From an uncultured Aquincola sp. (GTDB lineage: Bacteria > Pseudomonadota > Gammaproteobacteria > Burkholderiales > Burkholderiaceae), in contig CAKZXL010000221.1 in NCBI GenBank assembly GCA_937883885.1, positions 1-33,289 on the forward strand: 33,289 nucleotides of DNA. The letters run 5' to 3'. Below are positions 28,701-33,289 of the stretch, piece by piece. The notes beneath the pieces are model-generated. The model saw nothing but the letters and a program-made list of their open reading frames with translations. It had not been told where the DNA came from and did not search any database. Positions within the stretch are counted from its first letter, which is position 1. Each line of letters starts with the position of its first letter. Position numbers and translations under genes: made by a program.

Positions 28701-31365
28701 AGATGATTTCCTGCATCGTCTCGCCACCGCGCTTGAGGGTCTCTCCGATGGTGGCGGCGCGCAGGTTCGGCGGGAACAGGCGCGAATACAGCATGAAGTT
28801 GTTGATGTCCTTGGCGAAGGTCGCCGAGGAGTAGGCCACCGCGCCGGCGCCTTCCTTCATGAACTGCAGGTTCACACCAGTCTGGGAGTCCTCGCCAGCG
28901 GCGACGTGCGACTCATCCAGAATCAGCAGGGCGCCGTTGAGCGCGCCAGAGTACAACCACTGGTGCTTCAGGGTGGTCATGTCCGACTTGATGTGCGCCG
29001 ACAGGTGCTCAAGGAGCTGACCATGCTCCATGGCCAGCAATGCAGCACGCTCGTCGTGTCCGACCGCGATGTTCTCCTGGCCGGTACCGCGAGCGATTGC
29101 GGCCAGGCTCCTCTCGTAGACAATTGCTGCAGGTTGATCTGCGCACCCTTGAGCGGCGTAGTCGGGCAGGCCGAGGTGCTCGCGCAGCCCGGTCAGAGCA
29201 GCGAAGGGCGTCGTGTCGCCGGTCAGCAGGTCCCGGACGGTACGCGCGATGTCGGTGTTGCGGGCAGCATTCTTCGAGTCGTACTTACGGTTGAACTGCG
29301 AATAGGTGGCCAGCACCAGGTCGCTCCTGGCCGGGAACTCGCCGCAGGCCAAGGTCATCTGGGCAACCTCGCGCTTCGGGCTACGCGCGACTTCACCGTT
29401 GGAGGCAGGGTCACGGACGACGAGGTCGTTGTTGACGATGAACGGGTTCCCCAGCTCGCTCATGCACCCGATGTCGGCCACGTCGCGGTAGAAGTCGCCG
29501 AACAGGTCCGACTTCTCGGTCATGAAGACGACCGGCATGCCCTTCCTTTTGCCGTAGACCGCCAGAGCCGCAGCGACTCGGCCCTTGCCAAGGCCAGTGG
29601 CGTCAGCCTCGACCATCGCCATGCCATCGTCGATGGACTGGATGCCGATGGCCACGGCATCGGCCTGCTCGGAGCTCAGGCGAGCCTCGAGTTCCTCCAT
29701 GGTCCAGCCGAGCTTGCTGCAGACGTACTCGTCGATGCCTAGGCCATTGCGCTCGACGATGTTCGCGAGCGCCTTGCGCACGGGACCTAGCAGATTTCTG
29801 GGGCTCATCGCCTCCGGCTCGGAAATCTGCGACGCCGGGATGTACGGGGCCTGCCAGCGGTTTTCCTCACGGCCGTCATCGCCGAAGGTCTGGCTCTCGC
29901 CCAGCTGGGCTGCGCGCAGCGTCTCGCCCCAGCCCCACAGGGCCGCGTAGTCGTAGATGACAGGCACATCCGCCGAGACGGCGAAGGTGTAGTCAGGCTC
30001 AGCACGCTTGCGGCCGATGACCACCAGGCGTGAGCTCTGCTCGTTGCCTGGGCCAATCAGCGAGGCGTCCAGGTCAGCCAGACCGGTCACTTCGTACTTC
30101 TGGCCGATGGCCGACAGTGCGCGCCGGAACTCGTTGTCCAGGCGGCCGGCCTTGTCAGTCGTCACCACGAACACCGACAGGCCGTCGGCGTTGCGCTTCG
30201 CCAGCGAGGCAAGCAAGGCCTCAGTGTCAGTGCGGGTGATGCGAACGCCGCCCAACGACTGCCCGCGGGAGGCCTGGCCGAAGACGCCGGCAAGTGCGAC
30301 GTCGTGCGCCGGGATGTCCCCACCCGAAATGGACGTGGCCGGCATCGACCACGAGTGCGACTTCGGGTGGGAAGTGATGTCGATGACGGTGGGCGATACG
30401 CCGACATCCATCGCCTGAATGCGAGCGGCCGCCAGCGACTGCATCACTACCGCGATAGGCAGCGGGGTGGTCCAGGTGCCGCTCGCGCGCCAGAACGAAG
30501 GACGGCCTTCATGCAACCGCAGTGCGGCGGCAAACGCATCTTGCCCTGCCCCCTCGATTGAGGCGACACGCTCGAGCATCGCCCGGTCCAGCGCGGCATG
30601 GAAACGCGCGACAGACTCCTTATCCTCGTTTGCACCGGCGCCGTGAACGGCGTCGACGAAACGGATGAAGTCGTCGGAGTGGAGGCGCTTGCCGGCGTCG
30701 ATTTCACGGACCATGCCCGCGGCGACCATGATGAGATCATCCTCAGTCGCGGCTCGCAGGAACGTCGGGCTCAGGCTCGAATCGGCGGACTCGCGCGCCA
30801 CGATGAGGTCGCCGCTGCGGGCGAAGCGCATGCCGTCGCCGGACTCGAACACCTCCTGGCCGAGGTGGTTCATGCCCAGAAAGAGAGTCTGACGAAGCGC
30901 AGCCTCGGGACTCAGGGTGCCTTGCGACTCCTCGACGGACTCGGTCGCAAGAACCTGGGGAGCCACAGCACGCGTGGCTGCCTCAGCAATGGCGGTGCGA
31001 CTCGGATGCCAGCTGAGGCGGCCCTGGCCGGGGTGCATCTGGCTCAACCGCTGGTCACGACGCTCCAGGATGAGCGGGCGGACGCGATCGCGAATCTCCT
31101 GGTCAGTCAGCTGAAGGACTTTCGCGCTCGGGAAGTTTGTCTTGAAGCCGGGGATATCCAGCTTCAGTGAAGACTTGACGTACAGGCCAAACCAGCGGGA
31201 CTGCGAGAAGCCCATCTTCTTCGCAAGTGCACCCCACGCGCCGTCGCGGTCCACCATGACCATGCGCGGCTCGCCGTTCGGCATGTCTAGGACGCCAAAG
31301 TGCAGCCCGTAGGCGGACATGTCAGGCCAGGGGCGCTTGCGTTGGGGGTTGGTGTTCTGGGTCAT
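25792..31365 (-). CDS. Strawberry-notch family SF2 helicase-like protein, DarB-like, with degenerate methyltransferase region
   Basis: The protein has 1857 residues. The ATPase core shows Walker A in EADATGLGKGR (about 587-596), DESH (817-820) and, near the C-terminal helicase lobe, SKSGSTGISLHASRTF and RLQFWGRVNRKGQ (motif VI). Two long Ala/Glu-rich helical inserts lie between. The N-terminal 530 residues end with RLVVIGRKR and include HDVALAGVFGQ (354-364), where N6-adenine methyltransferases would have a .NPPFG motif, so this part looks like an inactive methyltransferase. Proteins with the methyltransferase plus Strawberry-notch plan include DarB of phage P1, which protects incoming DNA from type I restriction. 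That function here is inference. It lies 96 nt after the 423-residue gene, separated by a terminator. Confidence 0.8.
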   Translation of the reverse strand: MTQNTNPQRKRPWPDMSAYGLHFGVLDMPNGEPRMVMVDRDGAWGALAKKMGFSQSRWFGLYVKSSLKLDIPGFKTNFPSAKVLQLTDQEIRDRVRPLILERRDQRLSQMHPGQGRLSWHPSRTAIAEAATRAVAPQVLATESVEESQGTLSPEAALRQTLFLGMNHLGQEVFESGDGMRFARSGDLIVARESADSSLSPTFLRAATEDDLIMVAAGMVREIDAGKRLHSDDFIRFVDAVHGAGANEDKESVARFHAALDRAMLERVASIEGAGQDAFAAALRLHEGRPSFWRASGTWTTPLPIAVVMQSLAAARIQAMDVGVSPTVIDITSHPKSHSWSMPATSISGGDIPAHDVALAGVFGQASRGQSLGGVRITRTDTEALLASLAKRNADGLSVFVVTTDKAGRLDNEFRRALSAIGQKYEVTGLADLDASLIGPGNEQSSRLVVIGRKRAEPDYTFAVSADVPVIYDYAALWGWGETLRAAQLGESQTFGDDGREENRWQAPYIPASQISEPEAMSPRNLLGPVRKALANIVERNGLGIDEYVCSKLGWTMEELEARLSSEQADAVAIGIQSIDDGMAMVEADATGLGKGRVAAALAVYGKRKGMPVVFMTEKSDLFGDFYRDVADIGCMSELGNPFIVNNDLVVRDPASNGEVARSPKREVAQMTLACGEFPARSDLVLATYSQFNRKYDSKNAARNTDIARTVRDLLTGDTTPFAALTGLREHLGLPDYAAQGCADQPAAIVYERSLAAIARGTGQENIAVGHDERAALLAMEHGQLLEHLSAHIKSDMTTLKHQWLYSGALNGALLILDESHVAAGEDSQTGVNLQFMKEGAGAVAYSSATFAKDINNFMLYSRLFPPNLRAATIGETLKRGGETMQEIICSMLAADGRLVRREHDLSNLEFKVSVATEYQARNEVWANGFAQVLAAMSYLSGEVEDIVTAMNAAAEDALKASKGANKNAANVQRVGVQYTNFASKFYTLSRAFMMAVNADLSADLAIKALREGRKPVITVENTMESVLRELVNGVELDDITTDAADATAQAVAAAQAAASASLNSADPLAALEAAANAGGDLLAQADARAAELEKKASRTKAPEETHLGRRVSFKDILYAYVDSMFAANEQVRKGNKVLASKRISLSNPELEAAIVEIRKMIDSMPEVPLSPMDLVRERIAAAGYTVDEISGRRMTLQTNPDGTHKVVRMSERKKQPLKKAFNDGSLDALLLSKSGSTGISLHASRTFADQSQRELIELQVAADIAQRLQFWGRVNRKGQVCSPIIHMVGSGLPAEMRLITMQNAKLRRMSANISGNADNSALNDEAPDILNRIGNEVCYRWMEANPKVSSILGYKVGEIPEEQARLHGTKFVDMLTGRMMMLDVDTQRRVYREITAEFRALIEQYELSGTNPLKSAEYDLRAKKAGSLVLQVATGTDSVFNESVQAVELTYPVQLNAIDRAEVEAAAEVGRQALVEKHGTDYAERIAEACLQACDAALPAMLPKRLATVEDALNEQGNNAVKNAANKFNWLSDSLPKLRPGSIVSFADTDVVSGGKGKAGGFDDGWTESIYVTGWKTPESNMLSMAEYKLVGYSLRSRKRIEMSMSSLYSRPSSWIECSYGAGSPTINARETEEFFNRTALPLSGQESRIVLEGNLYRAAEIAEGQKQGTSITYTDDRGVWHHAVLMPKTYTLRNVADLPVNIDNVETLVAAFASRSTATSMLVVADDLREGTDTHSFTLYGNSAKLILAVGSSAEKAGWLLNSDAIKACLKNGDYQGSRGHREGHVLPGHELKFLEAFMAAANGASAKVLMGGHMREWYNNYLSSKLEPKLNQNTVDAALSGAEDDELNALLAATP

Positions 31366-31418
31366 CGCGGTTCCAAGGTCGTGTGCGTCAGTTCTTTCCG
31401 AAGGAGCCGGGAGCCCCT

Positions 31419-31448
31419 TGGAAAAGAAGGCCCCGGAGGGCCTTCTTC
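31419..31448 (-). terminator. Terminator between the 423-residue gene and the Strawberry-notch gene
   Basis: The stem AAGAAGGCCC (31424-31433) pairs with GGGCCTTCTT (31438-31447) around a CGGA loop. On the minus strand it is followed by a T-rich run. It could act as a partial attenuator, because I see no clear promoter in the remaining bases before the Strawberry-notch start. Confidence 0.75.
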
Positions 31449-31461
31449 AGCTGCCTGGCTA

Positions 31462-32733
31462 TCAGGCGCGGGCGCGACCGGCGTAGCGGGCGCGAGGCGC
31501 CGGCTTGGCCGGCTCCTGCTGCGCCTCGGCGGCGTGCGGGATGTCGTCGCCGATGTCGGCGTCGCCGGCGGCGCCAGCGGCCGCGGCCATCAGGTCGTCA
31601 TCCGTGCCGGCGTCGAAGCTGCCCGGTTCCGAATCCGGGCCGGCATCGCCAGCTGCCGGAGCGTCACCGCCAGCCGACGGCGCGTTGAGCTTCGGCGGCT
31701 CAGGCGCGAGGTGGTCGGTCTTGGCGTAGCACAGCGCATTGACCAGGCCGTGCACCGGCTGACGAGTCCACACCGGCTCGAAGTGGCTGAAGAACACCGT
31801 GCGACGGCCGTTCTCGTCCGCCTTGGTCAGGCGCGCGGCGACGATGGCCGAGCGATACACGTTGACCGGATGGGTGCGGCCCTGGCCGTCGGTGTTCTCG
31901 ATGTTGAACTGGCGCAGACGCGAGGCAACGACGCCGTTCTTCTGCATGATGTCGACCGTGGCCGGGCCGGCCCACACGTTGCCGTAGGGAACCACCTCGC
32001 ACACCGCCTCGCCGTCGTTGATCGCTTCAGCGATGGGCTCGACGTCCTTCAGGAACGCGCCGACTGCCTCCTCGACGGTCACATCCCTCTTGCGGCCGAC
32101 GTACATCGCGTCGAAGCCATCGGGATTCGACACACGCACGCCGACGCCCAGGCCGTCGTTCAGCAGGTCCGTCACGGCCTCGCGCAGCTCGTCGACCGAG
32201 TCCACCTTGAACGGCGGGGTCAGCATCAGCACGTCGGCCATGTCCTGGCTCAGGTGACGGAAGTCACCGTCGTGCAGAACGGTCATCAGCGAGTACGGGC
32301 GGCCTTGCGGGAACTCGTCGGTCTTGGTGGCGCCGTACTTCACCGGGCCCACGTGGATGGTTGCCATGAAGACCTCGGCCTCGCCCTCGGTGTGCGACAG
32401 CGACTGCATCCAGCGCGCCGCGAAGCTGCCGTCGTCCTGCTTGAAGGCTTCCTGGACGAGCAGCATGCCGCCGGCGGCAGTGCCCGGATGCTGACGGTCC
32501 TTGCGCGGGGCCGCGAAGTCGGCGACCTCCGATCGCTTGAAGCGGCCGGTCTGGTTGTAGTCGACCTTGCGCAGGCTCACCTCGACCATCTCGCCGGTGT
32601 CCAGCCGCTCGCCGCGGACACGGTGCTCGGTTGACTTGGCGCCGCTGGTGTTGTAGCCCTCGACGCGAATGGCGAAGGTTTCGGGACGGCTGACGTTGCC
32701 GGTGCGCTGTGCGAAGAACTTTTTGCGTTCCAT
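31462..32733 (-). CDS. Hypothetical protein linked to the Strawberry-notch helicase, 423 residues
   Basis: I do not recognise this protein. The ATG at 32733 has AAGGAG at 7-8 bases, and the longer reading (to 32874) lacks a site. Residues 1-330 form a folded unit without a signal peptide; it contains GRPYSLMTVLHDGDFRHLSQ and VKVDSVDELREAV-like stretches suggesting an alpha/beta protein. The last 90 residues are acidic and low-complexity (FDAGTDDDLMAAAAGAAGDA) and end in a basic tip (ARYAGRARA). The gene is followed by a terminator and then the Strawberry-notch gene, so the pair may be a functional unit. High abundance is suggested by the strong ribosome-binding site. Confidence 0.65.
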   Translation of the reverse strand: MERKKFFAQRTGNVSRPETFAIRVEGYNTSGAKSTEHRVRGERLDTGEMVEVSLRKVDYNQTGRFKRSEVADFAAPRKDRQHPGTAAGGMLLVQEAFKQDDGSFAARWMQSLSHTEGEAEVFMATIHVGPVKYGATKTDEFPQGRPYSLMTVLHDGDFRHLSQDMADVLMLTPPFKVDSVDELREAVTDLLNDGLGVGVRVSNPDGFDAMYVGRKRDVTVEEAVGAFLKDVEPIAEAINDGEAVCEVVPYGNVWAGPATVDIMQKNGVVASRLRQFNIENTDGQGRTHPVNVYRSAIVAARLTKADENGRRTVFFSHFEPVWTRQPVHGLVNALCYAKTDHLAPEPPKLNAPSAGGDAPAAGDAGPDSEPGSFDAGTDDDLMAAAAGAAGDADIGDDIPHAAEAQQEPAKPAPRARYAGRARA

Positions 32734-32962
32734 GTGTGGCTCCTTAATGCCATGGAAGGTTACGAAGTGCGACGAGGCTGAGCGCCCTAACCGAACGTCG
32801 CTTCGGGGTTCCGAGGCCAGCGGCACTGCCGCCCACCTCCGCGGTCCAAAAATGAGCAAGGAGCCAGGGCCCAATGCATCGAAATCTCTTTGGTCGCCAA
32901 CTCAGCGGCCATTGCGGCAGCCGGAGACGAAGAAGCGCGTTCAGCACTTGGCAACTGTCCAT

Positions 32963-32991
32963 AGGATATGCGATACACAGCGCCTCGTCAA
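32963..32991 (-). promoter_or_regulatory. Sigma-70-type promoter for the 423-residue gene
   Basis: Minus strand: -35 TTGACG (32986-32991), 17-bp spacer, -10 TATCCT (32963-32968). The start point near 32957 gives a leader of about 220 nt. A second, weaker minus-strand candidate (TTGCGT, 16 bp, TATCTG) lies near 33051-33083. Confidence 0.6.
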
Positions 32992-33107
32992 GGGGCTGCG
33001 TGCTCCGAGGGACGGAGGGCCTGTCGGCGAACCAAACTTGTCGTGTGTTGCCAGATATGCTATTCCATTGTTTACGCAAGACCTGGTCCACGTTGCGGTG
33101 CAGTGAC

Positions 33108-33136
33108 TTGACGATTCTACTGCAATCGTGTAGACT
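33108..33136 (+). promoter_or_regulatory. Sigma-70-type promoter for the gene at 33181
   Basis: Plus strand: -35 TTGACG (33108-33113), 17-bp spacer, -10 TAGACT (33131-33136). The start point would be near 33143, about 38 nt before the ATG. Confidence 0.6.
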
Positions 33137-33180
33137 ATATCTGATCCACCTGGCACCTGAGACGCTGTCGCTGGGCTGCA

Positions 33181-33289
33181 ATGAGCAAACCTGTTTTCCA
33201 AGAACTTCAGCAATCGAAGACGACGACGCGGCCGGCGGTCGCTCGCACTCGCTTGCGCAAGCTTGAGGGTGCCGCGGTCGCCACGCTCC
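33181..33289 (+). CDS. Start of an unknown gene running off the right edge
   Basis: Thirty-six codons are visible, starting MSKPVFQELQQSKTTTRPAV and continuing with basic, helical sequence (ARTRLRKLEGAAVATL). A promoter with ideal spacing precedes it. The ribosome-binding site is poor (GGGCTGC). The Thr/Arg-rich basic N-terminus would suit a DNA-binding protein, but too little is present to name it. Confidence 0.5.
   Translation, partial: MSKPVFQELQQSKTTTRPAVARTRLRKLEGAAVATL

Larger units (their letters stand above)
32734..33180. other. Regulatory interval with long leader and divergent promoters
   Basis: This 447-base interval has no convincing gene. It holds the promoter and a roughly 220-nt leader of the 423-residue gene, with a small GCGGCA/TGCCGC hairpin at 32820-32832, and the promoter of the plus-strand gene at 33181. 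Short open frames here lack ribosome-binding sites. The leader may carry control of the downstream gene. Confidence 0.45.

Noticed and set aside
32744..33181. Minus-strand frame of 145 codons in the right intergenic region
   Set aside because: It runs across two predicted promoters and has no ribosome-binding site. Its composition (Ser/Arg/Pro/Leu-rich) does not resemble its neighbours.
1..33289. CRISPR arrays, tRNA genes, insertion sequences and long direct repeats
   Set aside because: No regularly spaced repeats, cloverleaf-type sequences, transposase motifs or terminal inverted repeats were seen. The repeated sequences found are promoter elements and gene duplications.

Overview
The window is GC-rich DNA from a Gram-negative bacterium. 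Codon use, Sec signal peptides, sigma-70-like promoters and the gene families fit a beta-proteobacterium of the Burkholderiales type, although no taxonomic marker is present. The content is that of a large mobile element, either a conjugative plasmid or an integrative element. It carries a DotA/TraY protein and its TraX/IcmV-like partner (type IVB, IncI-like conjugation), a topoisomerase III, a CHC2/TOPRIM primase, a DnaQ-like exonuclease, a very large Strawberry-notch helicase resembling phage P1 DarB, and the start of a ribonucleotide reductase beta subunit. I see no tRNA, rRNA, CRISPR array, insertion sequence or integrase.

Layout, left to right. Positions 1-1060 hold minus-strand genes: the start of nrdB (cut by the window edge) and two small unknown genes. 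Positions 1160-2660 hold a plus-strand pair, an unknown cytosolic protein and an exported glycine-zipper protein, closed by a terminator. Positions 2718-3680 hold a plus-strand pair of small paralogous proteins with a promoter, a putative operator palindrome and a terminator. Positions 3750-6690 are the minus-strand traX-dotA/traY unit. Positions 6749-14400 are a minus-strand DNA-processing cluster, in transcription order: two unknowns, a hemerythrin-like protein, an HTH-like protein, DnaQ-like exonuclease, an FGSNLAGRHGAG-family protein and topoisomerase III. The primase gene at 14.4-16.1 kb diverges from it, sharing overlapping -10 elements.

Positions 16.2-24.2 kb are minus-strand: one unknown gene with its own promoter, then an eight-gene operon whose products are mostly exported. 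That operon includes three tandem paralogous secreted proteins and an M23 peptidase. Two of the paralogs share a C-terminal tail with the M23 peptidase, which suggests a cell-envelope assembly connected with conjugation. A plus-strand membrane protein with two PAS-like domains follows (24.5-25.7 kb). The right end is a minus-strand pair, an unknown 423-residue protein followed by the 1857-residue Strawberry-notch protein, and then the first codons of a plus-strand gene running off the edge.

The most unusual signals are: (i) the secreted three-paralog family with a tail shared with an M23 peptidase; (ii) a common Arg-rich C-terminus, [MV]RPR, on the primase, the exonuclease and the FGSN protein, which could be a transfer signal; (iii) a recurrent promoter core ATGATAT with extra conserved sequence around it; (iv) a degenerate methyltransferase-like region in the Strawberry-notch/DarB-like protein. 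Functions are inferred from motifs recognised by eye; no database search was possible.
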